A stretch of 64,000 nt of DNA from positions 930,001-994,000 of the forward strand of contig NZ_JAASUI010000001.1 in assembly GCF_014224155.1 (NCBI RefSeq). The letters are read 5' to 3'. Of this stretch, positions 28,601-36,905 are shown piece after piece. How positions within the stretch are numbered: the first letter of the stretch is position 1; each line of letters opens with the position of its first letter. A program made the translations under genes and the position numbers. Under the pieces are notes generated by a model. It worked only from the letters and a program-made list of their open reading frames with translations. It ran no database searches and was not told the origin of the DNA. Origin of the DNA: Listeria cossartiae subsp. cossartiae (lineage in GTDB: Bacteria > Bacillota > Bacilli > Lactobacillales > Listeriaceae).

Positions 28601-29347
28601 ATGAGATTTGATGGAAGAGAAAGTAACGCATTACGAAATATCGAAGTAACACCAGATTATTTAATGCATCCAGAAGGTTCAGTTTTAATTGCATCTGGAA
28701 ATACAAAAGTTATCTGTTCTGCAAGCGTGGAAACAAAAGTACCACCATTTATGCGAGGAGAAGGCCGCGGCTGGATTTCTGCTGAATATTCGATGCTACC
28801 ACGTGCAACAAACACACGTAACATCCGTGAATCCTCGAAAGGTAAAGTAACCGGCCGAACAATGGAAATTCAACGTTTAATCGGGCGTGCGCTCCGTGCA
28901 GTTGTTGATTTGGACGCACTTGGCGAAAGAACGATTTGGCTTGATTGTGACGTTATCCAAGCAGATGGCGGCACACGTACAGCTTCTATCACTGGCGCAT
29001 TTATCGCAATGGTTATGGCGATTGCCAAATTAGACGAAGAAACACCATTTACTAAATTTCCTGTTAAAGATTTTCTAGCAGCAACAAGTGTCGGTGTTTT
29101 AGAAGAAGGCGGCACCGTGCTTGACCTGAACTACGTAGAAGATAGCGCAGCGCAAGTAGACATGAATATTATCATGACTGGCAGCGGCGCCTTCGTAGAA
29201 CTGCAAGGAACTGGCGAAGAAGCTACTTTTTCCGAAGCCGAACTTGCCGAACTGATTGCACTAGGGAAAAAAGGCATTAGCGAACTAATCGAAATCCAAA
29301 AAGAAACACTTGGAGAAAAAGTCACAGCGCGGATTAAAGGAGAATAA
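28601..29347 (+). CDS. rph: Ribonuclease PH
   Basis: A 248-residue phosphorolytic exoribonuclease that trims the 3' ends of tRNA precursors. The phosphate and RNA-binding motifs of the PNPase/RNase PH fold are clear ([36 protein letters not shown]). The ATG at 28601 is chosen since AGAGGTG precedes it; an in-frame GTG at 28592 is inside that RBS. rdgB follows in 3 bp. Confidence 0.96.
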   Translation: MRFDGRESNALRNIEVTPDYLMHPEGSVLIASGNTKVICSASVETKVPPFMRGEGRGWISAEYSMLPRATNTRNIRESSKGKVTGRTMEIQRLIGRALRAVVDLDALGERTIWLDCDVIQADGGTRTASITGAFIAMVMAIAKLDEETPFTKFPVKDFLAATSVGVLEEGGTVLDLNYVEDSAAQVDMNIIMTGSGAFVELQGTGEEATFSEAELAELIALGKKGISELIEIQKETLGEKVTARIKGE

Positions 29348-29350
29348 GAA

Positions 29351-29962
29351 ATGAGTAAAATTATTATTGCCACCGCAAATAAAGGGAAAGCAAAAGAATT
29401 CGAAAAAATCTTTGCCAAATTTAATATCGAAGTTGCCACATTAGCAGATTTTCCAGAAATTGGTGAAATTGAAGAAACTGGCACAACCTTTGCTGAAAAT
29501 GCCGCTCTTAAAGCCGAAACGGTCGCTAGCTTGTTAAACCAAACAGTTATTGCTGATGACTCTGGATTGATTGTAGACGCGCTTGACGGAGCTCCTGGCG
29601 TCTATTCCGCACGCTATGCAGGTGTCGCGCACGATGATGCCAAAAATAACGAAAAACTACTTAAAAATTTAGAAGGCGTTGAACCAGCTAAAAGAACCGC
29701 TCGTTTCCACTGCACACTTGCTGTAGCCACACCTTCTGAGAAAACATCTTTTTACACAGGGGAAGTAGAAGGCGTTATCGCAGAACAGCTTTGCGGAACA
29801 AATGGCTTCGGTTATGATCCACTATTTTTCTTACCAGATTTTGGTCTTACGATGGCAGAAATTCCAGCAGAGAAAAAGAACGAAATCAGCCACCGTGCAA
29901 ATGCGATTAAACAACTAGAAAAAGATTTAACAGAAGTAGTAGAAAAAGTAACCAAAAAGTGA
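29351..29962 (+). CDS. rdgB: Non-canonical purine NTP pyrophosphatase (RdgB/HAM1)
   Basis: A 203-residue house-cleaning enzyme that hydrolyses ITP, dITP and XTP to monophosphates. Family signatures: the N-terminal TANKGKAKEF, the metal-binding EETGTTFAENAALKA, DDSGL and the C-terminal GFGYDPLFF plus EISHRANA. It lies in the murI operon and probably overlaps functionally with the DNA repair genes upstream. Confidence 0.96.
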   Translation: MSKIIIATANKGKAKEFEKIFAKFNIEVATLADFPEIGEIEETGTTFAENAALKAETVASLLNQTVIADDSGLIVDALDGAPGVYSARYAGVAHDDAKNNEKLLKNLEGVEPAKRTARFHCTLAVATPSEKTSFYTGEVEGVIAEQLCGTNGFGYDPLFFLPDFGLTMAEIPAEKKNEISHRANAIKQLEKDLTEVVEKVTKK

Positions 29963-29998
29963 GAAAATAAGTAACAGTATCACGGGGGAGGAAACAAA

Positions 29999-30523
29999 AT
30001 GAAATTATTAGTAGTTAGCGACAGCCACTCAGAACGTGACTGTTTAATACATCTTAAAGAAAAATACGAAAATACAGTCGATGCGATGATTCATTGTGGG
30101 GATTCTGAATTAGAAGCTGACGATCCTGCGATTCAGGGATTTCATACTGTTCGAGGCAACTGTGATTTTGGTGGCGGCTTTCCAAATGATTGGGTAGGAG
30201 AAGTAGACGGCTACCGCATTTTAACCACACACGGACATCTCTATAACATCAAGATGACACTCATGAATTTACGATATCGTGCACGGGAACTAAACGCGGA
30301 TTTCGCCTTCTTCGGTCATTCTCATGAACTAGGTGCAGAAATGCTAGACGACACAATCATTTTAAACCCAGGAAGCATCTCCTTACCAAGAGGCCGCATC
30401 CGCATCAAAACTTATGCGCTCATCGATTCCACACCAGAAGGCATCCAAGTACGCTTCATGGACCGGGACGACAACGAACTAACAGACCTAACCCAAACAT
30501 TCCCATTAATCAAGCACAACTAG
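29999..30523 (+). CDS. YfcE/MJ0936-type phosphodiesterase (YsnB)
   Basis: A 174-residue calcineurin-like metallophosphoesterase. Metal ligands are visible in VSDSHS, HCGDSE, RGNCD, THGH and GHSH. The substrate is unknown; family members hydrolyse model phosphodiesters. It is the last gene of the murI operon (RBS GGGGGAGG) and marks the left border of the tRNA-Arg insertion site: in L. ivanovii the orthologous ysnB flanks LIPI-2. Confidence 0.92.
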   Translation: MKLLVVSDSHSERDCLIHLKEKYENTVDAMIHCGDSELEADDPAIQGFHTVRGNCDFGGGFPNDWVGEVDGYRILTTHGHLYNIKMTLMNLRYRARELNADFAFFGHSHELGAEMLDDTIILNPGSISLPRGRIRIKTYALIDSTPEGIQVRFMDRDDNELTDLTQTFPLIKHN

Positions 30524-30572
30524 GTCAAAAGACACCCGAAAAAGAAAAAATGCAATAACTTAAAGAAAACCA

Positions 30573-30601
30573 TTGACAAACAAGCGATTTAAACATAAAA
30601 T
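30573..30601 (+). promoter_or_regulatory. Promoter for tRNA-Arg
   Basis: TTGACA at 30573-30578 and TAAAAT at 30596-30601 are spaced by 17 bp, 33 bp upstream of the mature tRNA. Confidence 0.8.
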
Positions 30602-30633
30602 GGTATTTGGCTGTTGAAAAGACAGTGCCATTT

Positions 30634-30707
<74 letters not shown>

Positions 30708-30724
30708 TTAAATAGTAACGCAAA

Positions 30725-30791
30725 TAAATCTCTAAAATGTTGGAAACCCTTGATATTAAAGGGTGGATGAACGCTTTAGAGATTTTTTTGT
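30725..30791 (+). terminator. Terminator after tRNA-Arg
   Basis: An outer stem of AAATCTCTAAA with TTTAGAGATTT encloses an inner CCCTT...AAGGG hairpin and is followed by T7. The remaining sequence to 30985 shows no open frame or clear element. Confidence 0.7.
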
Positions 30792-30984
30792 TTGCTGATG
30801 TTTTCCTTGTTTTTGGGAAAAAATTAGAGATTCTATCTGCAGTCAAGTTTCTAGTTTTTACTAACATACATATAATTTTATCGTTGTACTAATTTCAGCA
30901 TGACATACATGTGCAGAAACATATATGATACGCTGAAATTTATTGTGATAGTTTATCATAATAAATATCGAATTCAACAAAAAT

Positions 30985-31032
30985 TAGGCTATGGATCACC
31001 GATAGAATATCGATGATCCATAGCCTAATCAA
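30985..31032 (-). terminator. Long perfect inverted repeat, terminator of the ankyrin gene
   Basis: Arms of 16 bases (ATTAGGCTATGGATCA and its complement) surround a 15-base loop that can itself pair (CGATA/TATCG). On the minus strand it is followed by a T-run, about 90 bp beyond the ankyrin gene stop. Confidence 0.7.
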
Positions 31033-31119
31033 TTGCTTTTTAATTACTGTCTCATTTTAAGGATTCAGTTTCCATATAGATAGTAATTTTTTTCATGTTG
31101 ATTCTTTAAATTTAGCTTC

Positions 31120-31560
31120 CTATTCATCAGACAATAAGTCTTCAGGAGATATTTGGTATTTATTTTGCTTTGTTACATCAGCTCCATTTTCCAATAAAAT
31201 AGCTATAGATTTAGCTTCTTTAGGTAGCTCCATTGCTGCACGCCATAACGCCGTATTCCCATTATTGTCTTCTGCATCAACAATAGCTCCCTTTGAAATC
31301 AAGTACTCAACTATTTCAGTATAGTCATGCATTGCAGCTAGATGTAATGCAGTCATTCCGTTTTTATCCTGTAAATTCAAATTACTACCTTTTTCAATTA
31401 AATATTCGATAATGCTCATTTTTCTTTCTACGACTGCTGACATTAATAAAGAACGATTGTCCCTGTCCACACTATCTATGCCATATTTAGTTAGAAAATC
31501 GTCAACTTTAGAAAAGTTATTGCTTAGTAACACTGGATATAACTCATTTTCATTAAACAT
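31120..31560 (-). CDS. Ankyrin-repeat protein, possible orphan immunity protein
   Basis: A 146-residue cytosolic protein with about three ankyrin repeats (TALHLAAMHDYTEIVEYLISKGA and similar GNTALWRAAM, IAILLENGADV). The ATG at 31560 is taken as start because AAAGAGGTG precedes it; the GTG at 31569 lies inside the RBS. Small ankyrin proteins are a recurring class of immunity proteins in polymorphic toxin loci; here no toxin accompanies it, and other immunity-like genes lie to the right, so an orphan antidote is plausible. It is the first gene of the island after tRNA-Arg. Confidence 0.85.
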   Translation of the reverse strand: MFNENELYPVLLSNNFSKVDDFLTKYGIDSVDRDNRSLLMSAVVERKMSIIEYLIEKGSNLNLQDKNGMTALHLAAMHDYTEIVEYLISKGAIVDAEDNNGNTALWRAAMELPKEAKSIAILLENGADVTKQNKYQISPEDLLSDE

Positions 31561-31772
31561 ATGTTGCACCTCTTTGGATTATTTTTTTCTCTGCTGTTGG
31601 TTCCCTTGTATGAGTTCTCATAACCAATTTATACATATCAAATCTCTCGAATATTACTCATTATCTTATACTATACCAATTATTTTGCAATTTTAGTAGG
31701 CTTTCTATTTTTTCAATAAAAGTTTAGATATCTTGATTTTTTTCCATTAACATAACAAAATGAAACTCATTT

Positions 31773-31803
31773 AAAAAGCGTACTTAATAGTATGCTTTTT
31801 TTA
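31773..31803 (+). terminator. Orphan hairpin with T-run
   Basis: AAAAAGCGTACT with AGTATGCTTTTTTT forms a terminator-like hairpin on the plus strand, but no gene on this strand ends here: the ankyrin gene points left and the adhesin starts at 32004. It could end a short RNA or be a relic of a lost gene. Confidence 0.5.
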
Positions 31804-31839
31804 TTTTTATGACCCAAAAGAAAATTCTAATTGTAGTAG

Positions 31840-31995
31840 TTATGCAAGCTATAAAAAAGTTTGCATCCGTTCTTTGACAACTAAATAAGAGCACGCCGAA
31901 ATACAAATAAAATTTTAACCAGCAAGAAAAAACGTAACAACTTCTGCTACGGGTGAAATTAACAGAAGTAAATTGACTAAAAACAAAAGGGAGAA
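31840..31995 (+). promoter_or_regulatory. Structured leader upstream of the thioester adhesin
   Basis: Contains an inverted repeat ATGCAA...TTGCAT (31840-31866), a TTGACA box (31874-31879) with no convincing -10, and a 7-bp hairpin ACTTCTG...CAGAAGT (31949-31979 region) before RBS AAAGGGAG. The leader is long (over 100 nt) compared with other genes here. No known riboswitch family is recognised. Confidence 0.4.
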
Positions 31996-32003
31996 ACAGA
32001 CAA

Positions 32004-34148
32004 ATGAACAGTCAAAAAAGGAAGGAAAAGAAAGTAAAAATAATCGCAATGGTGCTAGTAGTTATGATATTAGCAAATCTATTTCAACCGTTCAATGGAA
32101 TAGCGGCATCACTTCGGCTCGATGAAACAGGTTATTTTTATACAGGAATTAGCTTTACAAATGGGCAGAAATTAGAAAACAAAGATATCTGGAACATGAA
32201 GATGGATGGTAAAGATGTCTTTTGTATCGATTCTGCCGCACCAGCAAATACAGAAGAAGGTTATAGTGCGGAAACATATACAGGTAGTAAAAAAGACTTG
32301 TTATCTAAAGTTGCTTACTATGGCTTTACTCAATCTGAACAAAGTTACAAAGATTTTGCGACCACCCAATTACTTATTTGGGAAGTGCTCGGGGAACAAT
32401 TAGAGTGGACATCATTACCTAACTATTGGACGGATAGAGATACAATTTTAGCACAGGTAAGAAAGCATGATACACAGCCATCATGGGACACGCAGACAAT
32501 TACAATAATTGAAGGCCAAGAGTTTGTACAGAGTGATACAAGCAATGTAACAGACGTGCTGAATATCACAAATAATGCGACAGGAATCCAGGTTACGAAA
32601 ACTGGAAATACACTCAAATTAAAAGCAGATAAGAATTCTAAATCAGGAGAAATTGCGTTTTCTAAAGTCCCAGATTCTGCTTTAGGAACATCGATTGTTT
32701 ATAACAAAGCAGACCGCCAAAGTTTGGTAGATTTTCATTTGCAAGATACTGGGAAAGCAAAACTAAAAGTGAACGTGAAAAAACTCGGTGGTGTGCGAGT
32801 GAAAAAAATAGATCCAAAAACAAATCAGCCATTACCAAACACAACCATTAAATTTGAATACAGCGGCACATCTAAAACAGTCGTAACAAATGCAACTGGT
32901 ATAGCTGAACTTGTTGGAATTCCAGAAGGGACGCAGGTAAAAGTTACCGAAATAGCGGCTCCAACAGGCTACCATAATAGTGGAGAAGTTAAAACAACAA
33001 CGATTAGACCAAGTGAAACAACAGAACTTATTTTTAACAATAATAAACAAATGGGGACTGTTAAATTAACAAAAAGCGGACAAGAATTTGGCGCGAGCAT
33101 GCCCAATGATAATTACACTCTAAAAGAAGCTATATATGGGATTTATAACAATAGCGATGCACGAGTGGGAGAACTAATCACCGATGAAAAAGGTTACGCG
33201 GAATCTGGTTCGCTTTCGCTGGGCCAATATTACTTGCTAGAGGAAAAAGCACCATCTGGCTATCTTCTAAGTGACGAAAAGTTATCCTTTGAAATTAAAT
33301 ATGCGGGACAAAATGTAGCGATCACGAACACACAAGTACAAGCGGTGGATGTGGAGCAAAAAGGGACTGCTAAACTAATTAAAGAAGATGTTGAAACAGG
33401 TGAACTAGCGCAAGGAAATGCCGTTTTAGATGGAGCGGTTTATGAATTATATCGTTCATCGGATGACATGTTAATGGATACAGTGACGATTGAAAATGGG
33501 CAGGCACAATCAGAAAATTTATTACTGGATAGCTACTATTGGCTAGAAAAAGAAGCGCCGACAGGTTATTTGCTAGATACGGAGAAGCATGTTTTTGATT
33601 TACTCTATAACAATGAAGCGGAAGTAGCGGATGTAACTGTTACAGTCAAAGAACAAGTCATCAAAGAAAAAATCAAAGTAATCAAATGCGATGAGCAGAC
33701 AAAAGAACCTATCAAAAATAATGCGGCGAGTTTTAAATTAAAAGATTTGCAAACAGGCGAGTTTATAGAGCATGATGGCAAATTAGAATTTACGACCGAC
33801 CAGTCTGGCGAATTTGAAACAGCAGATTTACCATACGGCGAGTATGAATTGACTGAGGTTATTGCTCCGAAAAATTATCAACTTGTCACTGAACCGACCA
33901 AAATAACTATTGATGGATCACATGAAGGCATCGTTGAAATAAAAATCATGAATAAGGAAATACCTAAACCACTGCCGAAGAAAACAACGCGAGATAAGGT
34001 AGACCCAGTAATGAAAATGACTGAAACTAGACCATTACCACTGCTTGGAGATAATGGCGGTATTGCTTTAGTATTTATTGGTCTAGGACTTGTAGTAACT
34101 GGATTAGCAATATATTGGAGCAAAAAAAATAACGACAAACGTAAATAA
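32004..34148 (+). CDS. Cell-wall-anchored adhesin with thioester domain and Cna-B repeats
   Basis: A 714-residue surface protein. Residues 1-35 are a signal peptide. Residues about 40-160 look like a thioester domain: Cys74 in VFCID and Gln122 in TTQLLIW fit the Cys-Gln pair that forms an internal thioester able to bond covalently to host amines. Four Cna-B modules follow (about 264-350, 351-445, 453-550, 555-650), each with a Lys near the start (VRVKKID, VKLTKS, AKLIKED, IKVIKCD) and a central Glu (TEIAAP, EEKAPSG, EKEAPTG, TEVIAP) expected to form isopeptide bonds. The C-terminus has a sorting signal with LPLLG at 678-682, a hydrophobic helix and a KKNNDKRK tail; Leu replaces the usual Thr of LPXTG. 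Function as adhesin is inferred from architecture. Confidence 0.9.
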   Translation: MNSQKRKEKKVKIIAMVLVVMILANLFQPFNGIAASLRLDETGYFYTGISFTNGQKLENKDIWNMKMDGKDVFCIDSAAPANTEEGYSAETYTGSKKDLLSKVAYYGFTQSEQSYKDFATTQLLIWEVLGEQLEWTSLPNYWTDRDTILAQVRKHDTQPSWDTQTITIIEGQEFVQSDTSNVTDVLNITNNATGIQVTKTGNTLKLKADKNSKSGEIAFSKVPDSALGTSIVYNKADRQSLVDFHLQDTGKAKLKVNVKKLGGVRVKKIDPKTNQPLPNTTIKFEYSGTSKTVVTNATGIAELVGIPEGTQVKVTEIAAPTGYHNSGEVKTTTIRPSETTELIFNNNKQMGTVKLTKSGQEFGASMPNDNYTLKEAIYGIYNNSDARVGELITDEKGYAESGSLSLGQYYLLEEKAPSGYLLSDEKLSFEIKYAGQNVAITNTQVQAVDVEQKGTAKLIKEDVETGELAQGNAVLDGAVYELYRSSDDMLMDTVTIENGQAQSENLLLDSYYWLEKEAPTGYLLDTEKHVFDLLYNNEAEVADVTVTVKEQVIKEKIKVIKCDEQTKEPIKNNAASFKLKDLQTGEFIEHDGKLEFTTDQSGEFETADLPYGEYELTEVIAPKNYQLVTEPTKITIDGSHEGIVEIKIMNKEIPKPLPKKTTRDKVDPVMKMTETRPLPLLGDNGGIALVFIGLGLVVTGLAIYWSKKNNDKRK

Positions 34149-34190
34149 TAAAATGAGCAGCATGGAAAACAAACAATATATCTAATAAGA

Positions 34191-34226
34191 AAAGAAGCCT
34201 GAGCTATTAGGCTTCTTTCTTTTTTT
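34191..34226 (+). terminator. Intrinsic terminator after the adhesin
   Basis: AAAGAAGCCTGA with TTAGGCTTCTTT stem, then a T-run. The stretch 34227-34340 is AT-rich with nothing else recognisable. Confidence 0.85.
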
Positions 34227-34365
34227 GTAAAAATTATATGGTATGCCTACTCATTTCCAATACTTGCTGCTAAATAATTTCCGTTTTACTACAAAAATAA
34301 ATATATTTTTAGCAATAAATCCAAAAAATATTTTATAATTTTTATAGAGAGGAGGAGCACCGACA

Positions 34366-34407
34366 ATGATTTTTGGATTTTTATATGCAGAATTTTACTT
34401 TTTTTAA
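34366..34407 (+). CDS. Possible 13-residue leader peptide, Phe/Tyr rich
   Basis: A 14-codon frame (MIFGFLYAEFYFF) starts 7 bases after a very strong RBS, GAGGAGG (34349-34356), and ends 110 bp before the sigma-like gene. A TATAAT (34333-34338) sits just upstream. Six of 13 residues are Phe or Tyr. It could be an attenuation leader for the orf7/orf8-like pair or the remnant of a longer gene. No terminator hairpin is obvious after it. Confidence 0.4.
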   Translation: MIFGFLYAEFYFF

Positions 34408-34517
34408 ACATTTTTCAAGATTACTGTCCCAAAAATAGAATTTAGTTGTAATAGTGATGTAGGGGAAGGATACCCTTGCAATTTTTACACGGGGCGATAG
34501 AAACAGGAGGTGAGTAG

Positions 34518-34943
34518 ATGCATCTACAAGCGCATAAAAAACATAAACAGCATGCCTTTGATAGCTATTGTAAAAAAATATTGAGGAATGAAACGAGAAA
34601 TATCTACAAAGAAATTGAACGTCTAAAGAAATATGAAGTATCAATGGATAGCTTGTCAGAAAAAGAGTTAGGTAAACAGGTTATTTATGAAAGTAATATG
34701 CATAGGGAATTTCTGTTCTTCGTTGAAAATGTAGGAATGGTAATAGTAACGGGTGAAATAATTGCAGAAGCTATTAAATTATTACCAAAAGAAAAACAAG
34801 CTATCATATTACTCTCCTATATTCTCGGTATGTCTGATAGGAAAATCGCAGAAGAGCTAAACCTAGTTAGACGAACTGTATCACGTAGGAGAAACAGCAC
34901 ACTAGCCGAATTAAAAAAGATAATGGAGGAAGACCAGAAATGA
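34518..34943 (+). CDS. Sigma-70 region 4-like regulator (Tn916 ORF7-like)
   Basis: A 141-residue protein whose C-terminal half (about 85-138) is a sigma region 4-type helix-turn-helix: ALKLLPKEKQ-like start, then MSDRKIAEELNLVRRTVSRRR. The whole protein matches the pattern of the sigma-like regulator ORF7 of Tn916-family conjugative transposons, including the N-terminal Arg/Lys-rich helix. It overlaps the next gene by 4 bp, as orf7 and orf8 do in those elements. RBS AGGAGGTGA. There is no integrase, excisionase or transfer gene in the window, so it is either a relic or a domesticated regulator. Confidence 0.8.
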   Translation: MHLQAHKKHKQHAFDSYCKKILRNETRNIYKEIERLKKYEVSMDSLSEKELGKQVIYESNMHREFLFFVENVGMVIVTGEIIAEAIKLLPKEKQAIILLSYILGMSDRKIAEELNLVRRTVSRRRNSTLAELKKIMEEDQK

Positions 34944-35182
34944 ATGAAACAACGCAGAGAAAAAATAGACTAGTACCTTACGAAACAATCGTTGCTGCAT
35001 CAGAGGGAGATATAGAAGCAGTTGGAGCAGTTTTAGATCACTATACGGGTTATATTACAACATTATCTACAAGAGTTTTATTTGACGAATATGGAAATTC
35101 ACACGTTTGTGTAGATGAAGACTTACGGCGCAGAATCGAAGCGAAATTAGTTTCAAAATTGCTGCTGTTTAATGCTTCGTGA
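34940..35182 (+). CDS. Tn916 ORF8-like helix-turn-helix protein
   Basis: An 80-residue protein matching the conjugative-transposon 'HTH_16' family: VPYETIVAASEGDIEAVGAVLDHY, then a loop and VDEDLRRRIEAKLVSKLL. In Tn916-like elements this small protein accompanies the sigma-like regulator and affects transcription through the element. The 4-bp overlap with the preceding gene shows translational coupling. The C-terminal end is short, possibly truncated by one or two turns relative to relatives. Confidence 0.78.
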   Translation: MNETTQRKNRLVPYETIVAASEGDIEAVGAVLDHYTGYITTLSTRVLFDEYGNSHVCVDEDLRRRIEAKLVSKLLLFNAS

Positions 35183-35237
35183 TACCATTCTATTATATAT
35201 TAATAATGAGGACAAGAATATTTTAGAGAAAATAAAA

Positions 35238-35280
35238 GAACTACTAGCGGGAATGAGATATAAATGCTAGTAGTTTTTTA
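35238..35280 (+). terminator. Intrinsic terminator after orf7/orf8-like pair
   Basis: AACTACTAGC with GCTAGTAGTT stem, followed by T5. The sequence from here to 35410 has no gene or recognisable element. Confidence 0.75.
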
Positions 35281-35414
35281 CGTGGATTTTGATAGTAGAA
35301 AAAGCAACGTCCAGTTAATTTTAAAATTCTTCCAGAGGAGTGAATCAGCCCAGAGTTAGCTTAACTTGATTGGTGAGAGTTAGCAGATATAAAATATATT
35401 TAGGTATTAAAAAC

Positions 35415-35444
35415 CTTTACAAAGAATAAATGCCATTTGTATAC
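35415..35444 (+). promoter_or_regulatory. Promoter for the 35.5-kb gene
   Basis: TTTACA (35415-35420), 18 bp, TATACT (35439-35444), about 60 bp before the start codon. Confidence 0.65.
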
Positions 35445-35503
35445 TAAAGATACAATACCAAGTTTGTGAAAATATTATTAGGTTTACCAAAGGATGAACG
35501 TAA

Positions 35504-35863
35504 ATGCAAAGAAAAATAGCAGAAATTAATCAGTTAGTTCAAAACGGTCGCCTATGGTTTGACCTTGATATTTCATCATTTAATGGTCATGAACTCGAAA
35601 TTATTGGCGGGATTGATCTTAGTTATTTTTATGAAATAGAAATTAAATTTAGCAATGTTTGTTTTTTGTCAGGATATACTTCCTCACATATAGACACTTC
35701 AGAAGATTTTCTTTTTGTGCACGAAGATAGTTACGAAAGTTCGCGGATGAATCTTCCTAAATTCAGAGATAATTCATTTCTATTTGAATTTAAAACAGAT
35801 GATTTAGGTGGCTTACCTTTTTTAGTTATGGCGAGAACATCGAATATAAATACGAGCGAGTAA
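35504..35863 (+). CDS. Unrecognised small soluble protein (119 aa), immunity-like
   Basis: I do not recognise this family with confidence. The protein is acidic, has no signal peptide or membrane helix, and alternates beta strands and loops (ISSFNGHELEIIGGIDLSYFYEIEIKF, FLVMARTSNI). Size, acidity and setting, in an AT-rich cluster with an ankyrin gene and an Imm51-like gene, resemble orphan immunity proteins of polymorphic toxins. The RBS is weak (AAAGGATG). Expression is plausible because a promoter lies 60 bp upstream. Confidence 0.6.
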   Translation: MQRKIAEINQLVQNGRLWFDLDISSFNGHELEIIGGIDLSYFYEIEIKFSNVCFLSGYTSSHIDTSEDFLFVHEDSYESSRMNLPKFRDNSFLFEFKTDDLGGLPFLVMARTSNINTSE

Positions 35864-35893
35864 ACCTATAAAACTTATTGGAGGAAACCTTAA

Positions 35894-36094
35894 ACGTTTG
35901 AAAATTGTATTTTTGAAGACACGAAGTTTTCTAGAACAAATATATCCGGCAGTACATTTGTGAACACGAGACCTTCAGATGCTCAAATCGCCAAGTGTTC
36001 TTCTTATGATGACTATTTTTGCTTGATAGGTGATAATATTGAAAGTGGTTTGTTGAACTTATTTAACAATCATAATTTTATTAGTTTGAATTAG
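35894..36094 (+). pseudogene. Degraded coding remnant, pentapeptide-like
   Basis: A 66-codon open frame with no start codon at its 5' end (it opens after a TAA at 35891-35893). It reads TFENCIFEDTKFSRTNISGSTF and then a short soluble tail. The first 20 residues show the every-fifth-residue Phe/Ile pattern of pentapeptide repeats. A good RBS (GGAGG at 35880-35884) lies before it, but the frame lacks an ATG, GTG or TTG at the right place. I read it as the 3' part of a decayed gene in this cluster. Confidence 0.45.
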
Positions 36095-36200
36095 TGACAA
36101 TTATATCCTAAGAAGAATTGTTATTTTATAGTAACTGATTTAATTGTAAACCATTGTAAGAAAAGCACCATGATAAGCCTAAACAAAAGGAGCAAGTTTT

Positions 36201-36563
36201 ATGGAAAAATACGTAAAAATAGTAAAATTCGAGGATAATCTATCAGTTTGCCTTAACATTAGCACGGAGAAGTTGATTGCAATTGGCGAGAAAATGAATG
36301 AAATGAACGAAGATGCTTATATGCATGGCTATAATTGGGAAGCATTTTTGAACTATTATTTAGCTAAGCATGCACCAGATGTTTTAGAAGGAATGGGCTC
36401 TGATCCGGAAGCGGGGATGTATGTGGCATATTACACGCTATCGCCTGAAACAGAAGCTCGAGCAGAAAAACTTGTCCAAATAATTACGAATCTCATTGAA
36501 AACGAAGAACAACTTTATCAAATAGTTAAAAATGAAGGCAATCAGATTGATTGGGATAATTAA
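36201..36563 (+). CDS. Imm51-like immunity protein
   Basis: A 120-residue acidic cytosolic protein. The pattern of N-terminal beta strands (VKIVKFEDNLSVCLN), the segment MHGYNWEAFLNYYL and the later MYVAYY followed by a charged C-terminal helix resemble the Imm51 family of immunity proteins, which neutralise toxins of polymorphic systems. Good RBS AAAAGGAGC. No cognate toxin is nearby, so it would be an orphan antidote. Family assignment is from memory of the pattern and is not certain. Confidence 0.65.
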   Translation: MEKYVKIVKFEDNLSVCLNISTEKLIAIGEKMNEMNEDAYMHGYNWEAFLNYYLAKHAPDVLEGMGSDPEAGMYVAYYTLSPETEARAEKLVQIITNLIENEEQLYQIVKNEGNQIDWDN

Positions 36564-36571
36564 TCGTGGAG

Positions 36572-36614
36572 AGCGCTATAACCATTGGAATCCAAATGGT
36601 TATAGCGTTTTTTT
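36572..36614 (+). terminator. Intrinsic terminator after Imm51-like gene
   Basis: A 13-bp stem (CGCTATAACCATT with AATGGTTATAGCG) is followed by T7. Confidence 0.9.
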
Positions 36615-36712
36615 ATGTAGAATAAAGCCATAGAGGACTTTCGGTTGTCTGCTTGACTGTAATTCTCCAAAAAAACCAATAAGTCTAAAAATAGAACCAA
36701 TTCCAAAATAAA

Positions 36713-36797
36713 TGTGAACGATATGTGAACGAGAATGACAGAAAATAAAAAAAATCCCCATACTGTGTTCAAATGGGCGGCTTAGTGTTGCTATAAT
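36713..36797 (+). promoter_or_regulatory. Promoter region of first internalin with twin TGTGAAC boxes
   Basis: Direct repeats TGTGAAC at 36713-36719 and 36724-36730 are 11 bp apart (one helical turn). A TTCAAA (36768-36773) and TATAAT (36792-36797), 18 bp apart, form the likely promoter; the second repeat ends 62 bp before the -10. The second internalin has the same layout. The 5' leader is about 100 nt. Confidence 0.6.
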
Positions 36798-36905
36798 TAG
36801 TACTTATTAAGGCGAAATGAAACCAAATATCAAATAGTGAACGCACTTAGTCTTTAAGAAAATCACTATGACAATAAAATGCCCCAACATCTAAGGAGAT
36901 TAATC

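Noticed and set aside
31412..31696. 94-codon frame on the plus strand
   Set aside because: It is antisense to the ankyrin gene, has no RBS, and its sequence looks like a shadow of the repeat region.
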